Of a DNA stretch of 64,000 nt, positions 8,965-17,642 are shown in pieces. This DNA comes from Flammeovirga sp. SJP92. GTDB lineage: Bacteria > Bacteroidota > Bacteroidia > Cytophagales > Flammeovirgaceae. Position 1 is the stretch's first letter, and each line of letters begins with the position of its first letter. The position numbers were made by a program, and so were the translations under genes. The notes below the pieces were generated by a model. The model saw nothing but the letters and a program-made list of their open reading frames with translations. It was not told where the DNA came from and ran no database searches. Location: assembly GCF_001583495.1 (NCBI RefSeq), contig NZ_LQAQ01000061.1:682001-746000 (forward strand). The letters are read 5' to 3'.

Positions 8965-9321
8965 ATGAGTATCATTTTAATAGCTGTTCTTGTTTTTACT
9001 GCTGCAATAAGTTTTGGGGTATACATCAATCAGAAGTTTCCTGCAAAAGGGGAACTTAAAAATGATTCGTTTCCTAAAAATACAACAGCCTTAAATGATG
9101 CCGCTATTATTGCATTGGCATCTGAACATAAAAATGGTATCAGTGTAGCAGCAGTTTGTCTTGCTTCTAATGCTTCGGCAGTGGAAGTAAAAAACAAGAT
9201 GGAAGCTTTAAGGGAACAAGGTTTACTCTACCTCAGTGTGGATGAAAATGGTGCTGAAAAATATACATTAACAGACACTTCACTGATCTCTGATAAGCAT
9301 CAAAATCGACTTAAAAAATAA
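8965..9321 (+). CDS. hypothetical membrane-anchored protein, possible winged-helix tail
   Basis: 118-residue protein not recognised as a named family. One N-terminal transmembrane helix (about residues 2-21) is followed by a cytoplasmic-type domain. In that domain 'AIIALASEHKNGISVAAVCLASNASAVEVKNKMEALREQGLL' (given by position, about residues 48-92) reads like a small winged-helix with helix, turn, recognition helix and a strand pair. It follows tsaD by 6 nt on the same strand and precedes a terminator. A membrane-tethered DNA- or protein-binding role is possible but unproven. Confidence 0.6.
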   Translation: MSIILIAVLVFTAAISFGVYINQKFPAKGELKNDSFPKNTTALNDAAIIALASEHKNGISVAAVCLASNASAVEVKNKMEALREQGLLYLSVDENGAEKYTLTDTSLISDKHQNRLKK

Positions 9322-9390
9322 ATTCTGAGTACTTAAGACATACTAGTGGTCAACTAATTTTGTCATAGTCCTTAAGTTTACATAAACATT

Positions 9391-9418
9391 CATCTAAATT
9401 TATTAGATGCTTTTTTTT
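9391..9418 (+). terminator. terminator after the tsaD operon
   Basis: CATCTAA (9391-9397) and TTAGATG (9403-9409) form a short stem followed by C and eight T residues. Confidence 0.75.
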
Positions 9419-9447
9419 GTTACGACTTCATTTTACATATTTGTGCT

Positions 9448-10311
9448 ATGGAAGCAATACTAACATTCATTCACTGGGACATTAACCCAGAAATCTTACC
9501 AGGCATTTTACCCGTACGTTGGTACGGACTTTTATTCTCGCTTGGTTTCTTTATAGGCACATGGCTAATCGCTAAAATTTTTGTGGTTGAAAATAGACCT
9601 GAATCCGATGCCGATGCACTACTTATTTATGTAGTGATTGCAACAATTATTGGAGCCCGTCTTGGTCATGTCTTTTTTTATCAACCTGATTATTATTTAA
9701 GAAACCCAGTTGAAATCATTCAAATTTGGAAAGGTGGACTGGCAAGTCATGGTGGTGCCATAGGTATTATTATAGCACTTTACTTATATAGTAAGAAAAG
9801 ACCAGATCAGCCTTGGTTATGGATTTTGGACCGTGTCGTTATCCCAGTTGCCTTGGCAGGCTGTTTTATCCGTTTAGGTAACTTAATGAACTCAGAGATC
9901 ATTGGTAGACCTTCTGATTTGCCTTGGGCCTTTATTTTCGAGCGTGCTCATGTTATTGATCCTGAAACGCCAAGACATCCAGCACAGCTATATGAATCTA
10001 TCACTTACCTGATTATCTTTTTCATTCTAGGTGCAATTTACAAAAGAGAGAAGTTTGAATTGCGTCAAGGTAGAACCTTCGGTTTATTCTTAGTATTGGT
10101 ATTCGGGATGCGTTTTGTTTGGGAATTCTTCAAAGAAGACCAAGTAGCATTCGAAGCAACAATGACATTGAATATGGGGCAATGGTTAAGTATTCCTGCC
10201 GTAATTGCTGGGCTTTTCTTCTTTATTAGATCATTTAGTAACGCTGGCGAACCACTTCCGCTTCCAGAGGTAAATCCTAATGATGAAAAGCTTAAAAAAG
10301 CGAAGAAATAA
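9448..10311 (+). CDS. lgt: prolipoprotein diacylglyceryl transferase Lgt
   Basis: Integral membrane enzyme that moves diacylglyceryl from phosphatidylglycerol to the lipobox cysteine of prolipoproteins, the first maturation step. It has 287 residues with about seven hydrophobic segments. Family hallmarks include GARLGHVFFYQPDYY (about 71-85), the GGLASHGGAIG Lgt signature (about 94-104), RLGNLMNSEIIG (about 143-154) and HPAQLYES (about 174-181). A CATATTTG element at 9435-9442 resembles the -7 box and would start transcription almost at the ATG, implying a very short or absent leader. It is followed by a strong terminator. Confidence 0.96.
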   Translation: MEAILTFIHWDINPEILPGILPVRWYGLLFSLGFFIGTWLIAKIFVVENRPESDADALLIYVVIATIIGARLGHVFFYQPDYYLRNPVEIIQIWKGGLASHGGAIGIIIALYLYSKKRPDQPWLWILDRVVIPVALAGCFIRLGNLMNSEIIGRPSDLPWAFIFERAHVIDPETPRHPAQLYESITYLIIFFILGAIYKREKFELRQGRTFGLFLVLVFGMRFVWEFFKEDQVAFEATMTLNMGQWLSIPAVIAGLFFFIRSFSNAGEPLPLPEVNPNDEKLKKAKK

Positions 10312-10380
10312 TTGTTTATAATTAAGCCCTAAGACAAAGTAATTTTTCACTTTTTTGTGCTTAGAACTTATCAATAAAAA

Positions 10381-10418
10381 ACGAGAGTATTCTTTTTCTG
10401 AATACTCTCGTTTTTTTA
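10381..10418 (+). terminator. terminator after lgt
   Basis: Perfect 12-bp stem ACGAGAGTATTC (10381-10392)/GAATACTCTCGT (10400-10411) followed by T residues. The IS3-family element begins 8 nt beyond it. Confidence 0.9.
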
Positions 10419-10425
10419 TAAGATG

Positions 10426-10449
10426 TGTAAAGTCCTAAAATAACGATAC
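10426..10449 (+). repeat. left terminal inverted repeat of the IS
   Basis: Begins TGTAAAGTCC and ends ACGATAC. It pairs with the right repeat at 20 of 24 positions. The 3 bp before it (ATG) duplicate the 3 bp after the right end. Confidence 0.88.
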
Positions 10450-10467
10450 ACTAAAACAATCGTTATT

Positions 10468-10863
10468 ATGGAAGACAATAAAAGTCAATATGTTAAAAGA
10501 ACTCAGAAGGATTATTCAATGTCCTTAAAACTTCAAATTGTCTCAGAAGTTGAAAGTGGTCAATTAAGTTTAAAAGGAGCTACACGTAAATATGGAATAC
10601 AGGGAGATAGAACAGTAAAGGTTTGGTTACAAAAATATGGTAACTTTGACTGGAACCATAAAGTCAGTACCATGAAGAAGAAAACACCTGAACAAGAACT
10701 GTTAGAGCTCAAACTGGAATTGGAAACCGCCAAAAAGAAAATCAATAGATTAGAAGCAGAAGCTGAGAAAGCAGATCATAAGGCCATCATTTTCGATATG
10801 ATGATTGACCTGGCCGAAAAAGAGTATAAAATTGACATAAGAAAAAACTCTTCACCCAAGTAG
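10468..10863 (+). CDS. IS3-family transposase OrfA
   Basis: 131-residue helix-turn-helix protein encoded by the upstream frame. The N-terminal part (about 15-60) is a Tnp_1/HTH_Tnp_IS3 type DNA-binding domain, with 'SLKLQIVSEVE' and 'LKGATRKYGIQGDRTVKVW'. It is followed by a leucine-zipper-like coiled coil (about 73-108, 'ELLELKLELETAKKKINRLEAEAEKA' in outline) used for multimerisation. The C-terminus runs through the slippery A AAA AAC. Alone it would act as terminal-repeat binder and regulator; the frameshift product supplies the transposase. Confidence 0.92.
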   Translation: MEDNKSQYVKRTQKDYSMSLKLQIVSEVESGQLSLKGATRKYGIQGDRTVKVWLQKYGNFDWNHKVSTMKKKTPEQELLELKLELETAKKKINRLEAEAEKADHKAIIFDMMIDLAEKEYKIDIRKNSSPK

Positions 10864-11747
10864 TTGATGATTTCAGAAATGGATATTCTATAAGTATTGA
10901 ATATTCAAGTCAGTTACTTGGGAAAGATCGTCAAGTGTACTACCGCTCCATCCATCGTAAGAAGAAAGATCTGGAAATTTCTGAGCAAGTAGTAGCACTA
11001 ATACAAAACGAGAGGATAAAACTTCCTAATAGTGGGCATAGGATGCTGTATTCACTACTCTATCCTCAATTAAAGTCTTTAGGTGTAGGTCGTGATAAGC
11101 TACTTCAAATTATGAAAGCTAACCACTTAGAAATACAAGCTAAGAGAGCTTATCATGTCACAACTGATTCAGACCATAGATTTAAAACTTATCCAGATTT
11201 GGTAGATGGTCTTGAGATAAATAGACCTGAACAGGTTGTAGTAGCAGATATTACTTATGTAGGAACAAGAGACAACCCTTGGTATTTGGCATTAGTAACG
11301 GATGCCTATTCAAAGAAGATAATGGGTTACGACTTATCTAGGTCTTTAGATAAAGAGGGAGTAATTAGAGCCTTGAAAATGGCGATAAAACAACGTGAAT
11401 ATAAAGGAGAAACATTGATACATCATTCTGATAGAGGAGTCCAATATTGTAGTAAAGCCTATCAGAAGTTACTTAGGAAATCGAAAATCATAACAAGTAT
11501 GACAGAAACTTATGATCCGTATAAAAATGCTATTGCAGAACGCATTAACAGAACAATAAAGCATGACTTTAACTTAAGTAAATATGTCAGTTATGAAATC
11601 GTATTTGAAGCCTATTTAAAAGAATGTATAAAAACATATAACTTTATAAGACCACACATGTCATGTTATATGAGAACTCCTATTCAGATGCATAAAACAA
11701 GAGGTAAGAAACGAAGGACTTATCGGACAGTAAAAGTCACACAATAA
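10836..11747 (+). CDS. IS3-family transposase OrfB (DDE integrase core)
   Basis: Catalytic half of the transposase. The frame is open from 10836; the first plausible independent start is GTG at 10935, but expression by -1 slippage from orfA is more likely. Counting from 10935, an HTH_21-like segment (about 10-70) precedes the RNase H-like rve core. The core has D105 in VVADITYVG, D166 in HHSDRGVQYC and E202 in NAIAERINRT, with 35 residues between the second Asp and the Glu, as expected for IS3. The C-terminal block YNFIRPHMSCYMRTPIQMH is also family-typical. No frameshifts or premature stops are seen. Confidence 0.94.
   Translation, partial: HKKKLFTQVVDDFRNGYSISIEYSSQLLGKDRQVYYRSIHRKKKDLEISEQVVALIQNERIKLPNSGHRMLYSLLYPQLKSLGVGRDKLLQIMKANHLEIQAKRAYHVTTDSDHRFKTYPDLVDGLEINRPEQVVVADITYVGTRDNPWYLALVTDAYSKKIMGYDLSRSLDKEGVIRALKMAIKQREYKGETLIHHSDRGVQYCSKAYQKLLRKSKIITSMTETYDPYKNAIAERINRTIKHDFNLSKYVSYEIVFEAYLKECIKTYNFIRPHMSCYMRTPIQMHKTRGKKRRTYRTVKVTQ
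10842..10848 (+). promoter_or_regulatory. -1 programmed frameshift site A AAA AAC
   Basis: In the orfA frame the codons read AGA AAA AAC, giving the canonical heptamer X XXY YYZ. The -1 frame has a stop at 10833-10835 and is then open from 10836 straight into orfB. Slipping here yields an OrfAB fusion of about 426 codons, the active transposase form in IS3-family elements. Confidence 0.88.
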
Positions 11748-11748
11748 G

Positions 11749-11813
11749 CCTCGAAATTTATTGAGGTGAAATTGACAGCGAAGCGAATCAATTTTGCATC
11801 AATAAATTTGAGG
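11749..11813 (+). repeat. long nested inverted repeat in the IS 3' tail
   Basis: The outer arms 11749-11764 and 11799-11813 pair over 15 bp with one bulged G. An inner stem AAATTGA (11769-11775)/TCAATTT (11788-11794) closes a 12-nt apical loop CAGCGAAGCGAA. It begins one base after the orfB stop and has no T-run, so it is not a simple terminator. Confidence 0.8.
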
Positions 11814-11850
11814 AACTCGCGGTAGCGAAATAAAAACTGAAGGCTACCTA

Positions 11851-11887
11851 TAAAAAAGACCCAATAATTTTTAAATTATTGAGTCTT
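11851..11887 (-). terminator. terminator inside the IS tail, oriented against the IS genes
   Basis: Arms 11856-11870 and 11873-11887 pair over 15 bp with one mismatch. Read on the minus strand the stem is followed by a T-run (A-run 11852-11857 on the plus strand). It would stop transcription entering the element from the ilvC side. Confidence 0.7.
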
Positions 11888-11914
11888 ATATCAAAATTAA
11901 TTCACTAAAAAACT

Positions 11915-11938
11915 GTATCGTTTTTTCAGGGCATTACA
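11915..11938 (-). repeat. right terminal inverted repeat of the IS
   Basis: On the minus strand it begins TGTAATGCCC and ends ACGATAC. It matches the left repeat at 20 of 24 positions. Confidence 0.88.
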
Positions 11939-11941
11939 ATG

Positions 11942-12236
11942 AATCAATAATATTACAAACATTCTTTGAGTTGGATAGAGTAAGTACTAAGACAAAAAAG
12001 AGGTGTCTATCAAAGCAAATTGAAATACTCTATTATACTGCTCTGCTCTAATAAAATGGTTTTTAGGTAGCTCTTAAAACGCAAGGAACTGTATCTAATG
12101 TGTTTCATCAATTTTGAACATGCCTCTAAATTAAAAAACTCCATTTTATAGAGCTATAATGCCTTGTAGCTAACGCTCCATAGATCTAACCACTTTCATA
12201 TTAATTACCTGTTTACATCTGACCCAGCTAATACAG
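11942..12236. other. gene-free stretch between the IS and ilvC terminator
   Basis: About 295 bp (350 bp counting to the ilvC stop) with stops in all frames at short intervals. No RNA gene or repeat of the IS ends was found. It may be decayed coding sequence but I cannot name a parent. Confidence 0.5.
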
Positions 12237-12265
12237 ACAAAAAAGGCTCCCAAAAAGGGAGCCTT
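12237..12265 (-). terminator. terminator after ilvC
   Basis: AAGGCTCCC (12243-12251)/GGGAGCCTT (12257-12265), perfect 9-bp stem, with a T-run on the minus strand (plus-strand A-run 12237-12242). Confidence 0.9.
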
Positions 12266-12291
12266 CATATATTGGATATAAATAGTATTCC

Positions 12292-13773
12292 TTATCCTAA
12301 AGCAATTTGCTTCATAGCAGTCATTGCTCCTCTTAATCTTGCACCTACAGCTTCGATTTCGTGTGATCTTAAAGCTTCGTTTACTTTGATCAATGTCACG
12401 TTGTCTACACCGTTGTCTTTACCTTCGTTGTAGTCTTTACCACAAATATCAGCCTCAACACCTTTCATGAAGTCAGCTAATAATGGCTTACATGCATGAT
12501 CGAACAAGTAACAACCGTACTCAGCTGTGTCAGAAATTACTCTGTTCATTTCGAACAATTTCTTTCTTGCGATTGTGTTAGCAATCAATGGAGTTTCGTG
12601 AAGTGACTCATAGTAAGCAGACTCACCGATGATACCCGCTTCTACCATAGTTTCGAAAGCCAATTCAACACCAGCTCTTACCATAGCAACCATCAATAAA
12701 CCTTTGTCATAGAATTCTTGCTCAGTGATCTCAACATCAGCAGGAGCAGTTTTCTCAAAGTTAGTCTCACCAGTTAAAGCTCTCCAGTTCAACAAGTTTT
12801 TGTCATCCTCAGCCCAGTCTTTCATCATTGTAGATGAGAACTCACCTGAAATGATATCGTCTTGGTGCTTTTGGAATAATGGTCTCATGATGTCTTTCAA
12901 TTCTTCAGACACTTCGAAACATTTTACTTTAGCAGGGTTAGATAATCTGTCTAACATACCTGATACACCACCGTGCTTTAATGACTCAGTGATAACTTCC
13001 CATCCGTATTGGATGAATTTCGCAGCCCAACCTGCATCAATTCCTTTTTCAACCATTTTGTCGAAGCAAAGGATAGATCCAGTTTGTAACAATCCACAAA
13101 GGATAGTTTGCTCACCCATTAAATCTGACTTCACCTCAGCTACGAATGAAGATTTCAAACATCCAGCTCTATCTCCACCAGTTGCTACTGCATAAGCTTT
13201 AGCTTGTGCCCAACCTTTACCTTCTGGATCGTTTTCTGGGTGTACTGCGATTAGAGTTGGTACACCAAATCCTCTCTTGTACTCTTCTCTTACTTCTGAA
13301 CCTGGAGACTTAGGAGCTACCATGATTACAGTTAAGTCTTTTCTGATCTGCATTCCTTCCTCAACGATGTTGAAACCGTGTGAGTAAGATAATGTAGCAC
13401 CTTGTTTCATCAATGGCATTACTGACTCAACAACGTTAGTATGTTGCTTGTCTGGAGTCAAGTTGATTACCAAGTCAGCTGTAGGAATTACTTCTTCGTA
13501 AGTACCTACTTTGAACCCTGCCTCAGAAGTGTTTACAAAAGATGCTCTTTTCTCATCGATTGCTACTTGTCTTAAAGCATAAGAGATATCTAAACCAGAG
13601 TCTCTCATGTTCAAACCTTGGTTCAATCCTTGTGCACCAGCACCAACGATTACGATTTTCTTACCTTTCAAAGCCTCAACGCCTTCGCTGAACTCTGAGC
13701 TATCCATAAATTCACATTGTCCAAGTTGGTGTAACTGCTCTCTTAATGGAAGTGTATTGAAGTAATTTGCCAT
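12292..13773 (-). CDS. ilvC: ketol-acid reductoisomerase IlvC, class II
   Basis: Second common step of valine, leucine and isoleucine synthesis: NADPH- and Mg-dependent alkyl migration and reduction of acetolactate or acetohydroxybutyrate. At 493 residues it is the long class II form, as in E. coli, with a duplicated knotted C-terminal domain, not the ~330-residue class I. The Rossmann motif [11 protein letters not shown] is near 42-52, [17 protein letters not shown] near 150, and the metal-binding D/E-rich helices follow (for example [12 protein letters not shown] near 217). It stands alone here, without ilvB/D/leu genes, so it has its own promoter and terminator. Confidence 0.97.
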   Translation of the reverse strand: MANYFNTLPLREQLHQLGQCEFMDSSEFSEGVEALKGKKIVIVGAGAQGLNQGLNMRDSGLDISYALRQVAIDEKRASFVNTSEAGFKVGTYEEVIPTADLVINLTPDKQHTNVVESVMPLMKQGATLSYSHGFNIVEEGMQIRKDLTVIMVAPKSPGSEVREEYKRGFGVPTLIAVHPENDPEGKGWAQAKAYAVATGGDRAGCLKSSFVAEVKSDLMGEQTILCGLLQTGSILCFDKMVEKGIDAGWAAKFIQYGWEVITESLKHGGVSGMLDRLSNPAKVKCFEVSEELKDIMRPLFQKHQDDIISGEFSSTMMKDWAEDDKNLLNWRALTGETNFEKTAPADVEITEQEFYDKGLLMVAMVRAGVELAFETMVEAGIIGESAYYESLHETPLIANTIARKKLFEMNRVISDTAEYGCYLFDHACKPLLADFMKGVEADICGKDYNEGKDNGVDNVTLIKVNEALRSHEIEAVGARLRGAMTAMKQIALG

Positions 13774-13861
13774 TGTATATAATATTTTTAATTTAAATCT
13801 ATTTGTCTATCACAAATGTGAAGATAATAATCAATAAGATTGTGGTGATTTTAAATAAAGT

Positions 13862-14746
13862 TTAGGTACTTTTCAATGATCGCTCTCTATAAGCATTTGG
13901 AGTCTGTCCTGTTAACTTCTTAAAAAACTTACTGAAATAGGATTGATCTTTGAAGTTGAGATAGTGACAAACTTGAGTAACCGTCAAGTCCGTATGCTTC
14001 AAAAGTCGCTTAATTTCAAGCACTTGCTTATCAGTGATTAACTCTTTTGATGTTTTCCCAGTGAGCCCTTTCACCGTTTGCGTCAAATGGTTTTCAGTCA
14101 CATTGAGGAATTCCGCAAAATCTCTAACCGATAAATTCTCTTGGTATTTTTCCTCAATCAATTCTCTAAACCGTTTAACCATCAAATGTCCCTTCCCTTT
14201 TTCGATAGCACGTTGTTCTTTAGGATAGATCTGATTACAGGTATTTAATATCAAATCTAAAATAGAATTAGCCATTTCGTGAGAGACTACATCCGTTTGA
14301 TCCATTTCATCACAACCTTTTACGAACAACTGTGTAAGAAAAGCCACATCCATTGGCTCCTCTAGTTTCAGTGGAGGGTTTTCCTGTTTGAGATTAAAAA
14401 AGAAAGGAAACTCAAGCAACTTGTTTTTGTTGCTCTTATCAATCAGATAAAACTCAGCGGTAAACAGAAAGATATAGCCTGCAATGTCTTTCGACAACTC
14501 CAACTTATGTGCTTGACCCGGACTCAAAAAAAACATACACGGAGGTTCTACCTTGTATTCATTGTCATCAATCACATGAAGTCCCGACCCCTGAGTCAAA
14601 AACAAAACCTCAAAAAAGTCGTGCTTATGAGGATACTGCACCTCAAAGTGACGATTGGCATCAAACACTTCAATTTGGAAAGGGTGTTTTGAATTACCAA
14701 TAGGTTTAAATTTATCTAGACTGTATGTGGGGATTAGATTTTTCAA
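13862..14746 (-). CDS. AraC-family transcriptional regulator
   Basis: 294-residue regulator. An N-terminal cupin-like ligand domain (about 15-95) contains YPHKHDFFEVLF, ending in a pocket often used for small molecules. The C-terminal double helix-turn-helix (about 190-290) has NVTENHLTQTVKGLTGKTS in the first HTH and VCHYLNFKDQSYFSKFFKKLTGQTPNAYR, described by position about 260-288, in the second. The target is unknown. It lies 88 nt upstream of ilvC on the same strand but in a separate unit, so regulation of ilvC cannot be assumed. Confidence 0.93.
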   Translation of the reverse strand: MKNLIPTYSLDKFKPIGNSKHPFQIEVFDANRHFEVQYPHKHDFFEVLFLTQGSGLHVIDDNEYKVEPPCMFFLSPGQAHKLELSKDIAGYIFLFTAEFYLIDKSNKNKLLEFPFFFNLKQENPPLKLEEPMDVAFLTQLFVKGCDEMDQTDVVSHEMANSILDLILNTCNQIYPKEQRAIEKGKGHLMVKRFRELIEEKYQENLSVRDFAEFLNVTENHLTQTVKGLTGKTSKELITDKQVLEIKRLLKHTDLTVTQVCHYLNFKDQSYFSKFFKKLTGQTPNAYRERSLKST

Positions 14747-14968
14747 TTGGAAGTTTTAAACCTTTATCTATTTTCGTTTGGAAGCTTAATAAAGCCAAAT
14801 AAACCAAAGAAGCTATTAATATGCAAACCTTACTTTTCGAAATGTTATTGGAATGTTATCAAGCACCAATATTTTTCTAAAATAGCAGTCAAAAATACTG
14901 TAGGCCATAAAAAAAGTGATTACCATCTCTGACAACCACTTCCCTTTACAATTTATTTTAATGGATAA

Positions 14969-16222
14969 TTACTGTTTATCCAGATCAAAAAGATCACTAA
15001 TGATTTTACCCATCTTCTGTCCTTCCTTTTTATCAATATTGGAAGTAGTTTTCAATTGAAGTACCGGAATCTTAACAATCTTGTTCAATAAATTCTTAGT
15101 GATTTTATCTATATTTTTCTTCTCCTTAGAGCTTAATTCCTTTTCGTATTTCTGAACCTCCCTGCATCTAATATCCTCCAAAGTACTCTTCAAACCTTTA
15201 ATGATGGGAGAATATTCCATTTCCTGCGTTCTCTTATTGAACTCTGTCAATGAAGCTTCAATGATAGCTTCTACCTTAGGAATAGAATTAAGACGTTTTT
15301 CTAAAGCTTTATCCGCTCTTGCATTGATATCATCAACAGTATAAACTAATGCTCCAGGAATTTTTTCTACATCAACAGCAACTGATCGAGGCACTGAAAG
15401 GTCCATAAAGCATTTGAAAGCCAAGATATCCAATGATTTTACATTATCCGCATTGAAATAATCAGCAATTGGTAGAGACGAAATAATAACATCAGCTTCT
15501 TTTGCTGCTTTCCATAATTCAGAAAAATCTCTTACCTGATAACCTGTTTCAGCCGCCAACTCCTCTGCTACAGAAAGTGTACGGTTCATGATCGTCACAT
15601 CTGTAATTTCAGTATTCTGAAGGTTTCTTACAGCATCAGTACCAATTTCCCCTAATCCTACAACGAGGATCTTTGGATTAGAAACATCTGAAGTGATTTC
15701 ATCGATCATTTCCACTGCAGCATACGATACGGAAGCGGCACCATCTCTGAATTCAGTTTCAATCTGCACTCTTTTATTGGCATTGAAAATAGTATGCATC
15801 AAACGGTGAAGATATTGCCCTGCCATTTCATGATCAGCAGTCCATTGGTAAGCCCTTTTCACCTGGCTTGAAATCTGAATATCTCCTACCACTTGGGCTT
15901 CCAAACCCATGGCTACTCTAAACAAATGCATTTGAGCATCAGAAGATGAAGACATTGACTCAAAATAATTATAAGCTTTTTCCTCTTCCACCTCCTTAAG
16001 TGAACAAATTTCTTTGATAATATCTTTAGAAAGATCCTCTTCCGCCATGTAATAAGCTTCCGTACGGTTACATGTAGAAACCAACAGCAACTCGTTCACA
16101 CGTTCATCATTTTGATATACCTTCAGAAGGGATTCACAATCTTGTTGAGAAAGTGAAAACTGTCCCCTCACATCTAAAGGAGTATTTTTGTATGATAATT
16201 TTACGGCTTTAAAATCTTTCAT
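14969..16222 (-). CDS. hemA: glutamyl-tRNA reductase HemA
   Basis: First committed enzyme of C5-pathway tetrapyrrole synthesis: reduces glutamyl-tRNA to glutamate-1-semialdehyde with NADPH. It has 417 residues, full length. The catalytic nucleophile is C51 in VSTCNRTEAYY. The NADPH-binding motif VVGLGEIG is near 193, MNRT near 217, and the helical dimerisation tail occupies about 310-417. Unusually for many bacteria, no hemC/hemD/hemB lies beside it. An upstream CAAATTTA at 16350-16357 is a minus-strand TAAATTTG box that could start a leader of about 120 nt. Confidence 0.95.
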   Translation of the reverse strand: MKDFKAVKLSYKNTPLDVRGQFSLSQQDCESLLKVYQNDERVNELLLVSTCNRTEAYYMAEEDLSKDIIKEICSLKEVEEEKAYNYFESMSSSSDAQMHLFRVAMGLEAQVVGDIQISSQVKRAYQWTADHEMAGQYLHRLMHTIFNANKRVQIETEFRDGAASVSYAAVEMIDEITSDVSNPKILVVGLGEIGTDAVRNLQNTEITDVTIMNRTLSVAEELAAETGYQVRDFSELWKAAKEADVIISSLPIADYFNADNVKSLDILAFKCFMDLSVPRSVAVDVEKIPGALVYTVDDINARADKALEKRLNSIPKVEAIIEASLTEFNKRTQEMEYSPIIKGLKSTLEDIRCREVQKYEKELSSKEKKNIDKITKNLLNKIVKIPVLQLKTTSNIDKKEGQKMGKIISDLFDLDKQ

Positions 16223-16395
16223 TTATTAACTTAATCTATCAGTAAAAGAGCTGTATTACTTTTAACTATTAAAAATAAACGTTCAACTAATTTGTTTTTC
16301 AGAATGTATTATAATCAAAAAAACACATTTTATCCATCAACTCTATTTACAAATTTAAAGATGTTTCAAAAAAATTATAAATCTATTAGATAAGA

Positions 16396-17532
16396 TTACC
16401 AATTTATATTGTAAATCAGGCTATTCGGATAGAAATCAAGCTCTGGGAAAGAGAAATTTTGAGAAAAATTAAGCATTTTCAATTGTTGCCCTTTCATCTC
16501 CCCTTCAATGCACCTTCCACTGAAGTTCCAGACTGATTGTGTTTTTTCATCTTTGAAGAGATTTCCTTCTTTTGTAAAAGTAAGAGACTGCCCATCATGA
16601 AAAGTAGAATAAACAGCAACAGACCCTATCTTTTTATTGCTTTTAATATCTCTACCTTCTAGCATTGAAGTGGATGCGTTATCATAAAATACTGCAATGT
16701 ACATATCCAAAGGCTTGTCATTGATCACTCCTCTCTTCTGTACATCTTCCAATGGATAAATCACGTGATCGTTTAAAAGTTCAACGGCCACAATCCTTTC
16801 CATTGGCATCAGTCTTTCACTTGGCATATAATTCAGATAGAGTGGTTTTTCTACCAATACATTATCATATCTATAATAAGGGTTTTTGCCATAAGGAAGC
16901 AATTCATCTCTTTCATTAAATTTCATCACAAGGCCGTACTTGTAGTTCTCATAGTACTGCCCCATTGTTATTCTTAATGAAGGATATTTCACCAATTCAT
17001 GCCCTTTAAATGCTCCGGTGTAGCTTTTTCCGTTGTATTGTTGCCACCATGATTCAGACTGCTCATCATATAGGATAATATTACTCTTTCGGATCATTCC
17101 AGAAGGGCTTAAAGTCAATTCTCTTTGAACACCTTTATATTGAAACCTTCTTTCATAAACCTCCACTGCATCTGTCAGAGGACAATAAGTGATGGCAATT
17201 GGCATTCCTCCAATTCTATCATTAATTACTTGATGAAACATCAAAAAATCTAGAGGGTAAGCTTTAAATTCACGCCCTGCCGCTACTACCACTACGTTGG
17301 CTTCTTCTGAATATTCTTCCTGAGCACTTTCCTCATTATAGAATCTAGGATTATCTATACTCTGAAATGCCTCTCTTGGTACTAGCTTCTCATATTCATA
17401 CAAAGAAATAGATGAATTGTCTACGTTGGTAGCCCACTCACTTTTTACCCCTACTCTATTGATTTGTGCTGAAGAAATGCTCACCACTCCTAGCATTAAA
17501 AACAATAGTATTATTTTTTTCAAAAAACTCAT
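16396..17532 (-). CDS. DUF3179 domain secreted protein
   Basis: 378-residue protein with a signal peptide (about residues 1-22, ending SSAQ). The central region has the DUF3179 hallmark 'GGMPIAITYCPLTDAVEVYERR', described by position about 118-139, with the CPLT(D) core, and TFHDGQSLTFTKEGNLF near 315. DUF3179 proteins are secreted or periplasmic with no established reaction. The single Cys in CPLT lacks the second Cys found in some members. It is monocistronic, located 110 nt downstream of an M28 peptidase on the same strand. Confidence 0.82.
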   Translation of the reverse strand: MSFLKKIILLFLMLGVVSISSAQINRVGVKSEWATNVDNSSISLYEYEKLVPREAFQSIDNPRFYNEESAQEEYSEEANVVVVAAGREFKAYPLDFLMFHQVINDRIGGMPIAITYCPLTDAVEVYERRFQYKGVQRELTLSPSGMIRKSNIILYDEQSESWWQQYNGKSYTGAFKGHELVKYPSLRITMGQYYENYKYGLVMKFNERDELLPYGKNPYYRYDNVLVEKPLYLNYMPSERLMPMERIVAVELLNDHVIYPLEDVQKRGVINDKPLDMYIAVFYDNASTSMLEGRDIKSNKKIGSVAVYSTFHDGQSLTFTKEGNLFKDEKTQSVWNFSGRCIEGEMKGQQLKMLNFSQNFSFPELDFYPNSLIYNINW

Positions 17533-17642
17533 CTATTACTATTAGGTTTAATTCGTCACCATCAGGGTAAGTAATTCTAATTTAAGATACCTACCTGCCA
17601 AGCAACAAAATTACAAAAAAAGCTACACCTTATAAAATCATT

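Larger units (their letters stand above)
10426..11938 (+). mobile_element. complete IS3-family insertion sequence
   Basis: A 1513-bp element bounded by 24-bp imperfect terminal inverted repeats (20 of 24 matches), each starting TGTAA, and flanked by the 3-bp direct repeat ATG (10423-10425 and 11939-11941). It carries orfA and orfB in the typical -1 arrangement and an intact DDE catalytic triad, so it is probably still active. It has landed between the lgt terminator and the region downstream of ilvC, in a spot that disrupts no recognisable gene. The 190-bp tail after orfB is unusually long and structured. Confidence 0.93.

Noticed and set aside
11942-12236. Possible gene remnant beside the IS
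   Set aside because: Several short stretches look protein-like, but stops interrupt every frame and no parent family could be named.
14747-14932. 61-codon plus-strand ORF starting next to the AraC gene
   Set aside because: Low-complexity Lys/Leu composition, no promoter or ribosome site, and it abuts the divergent AraC start, where regulatory DNA is expected.
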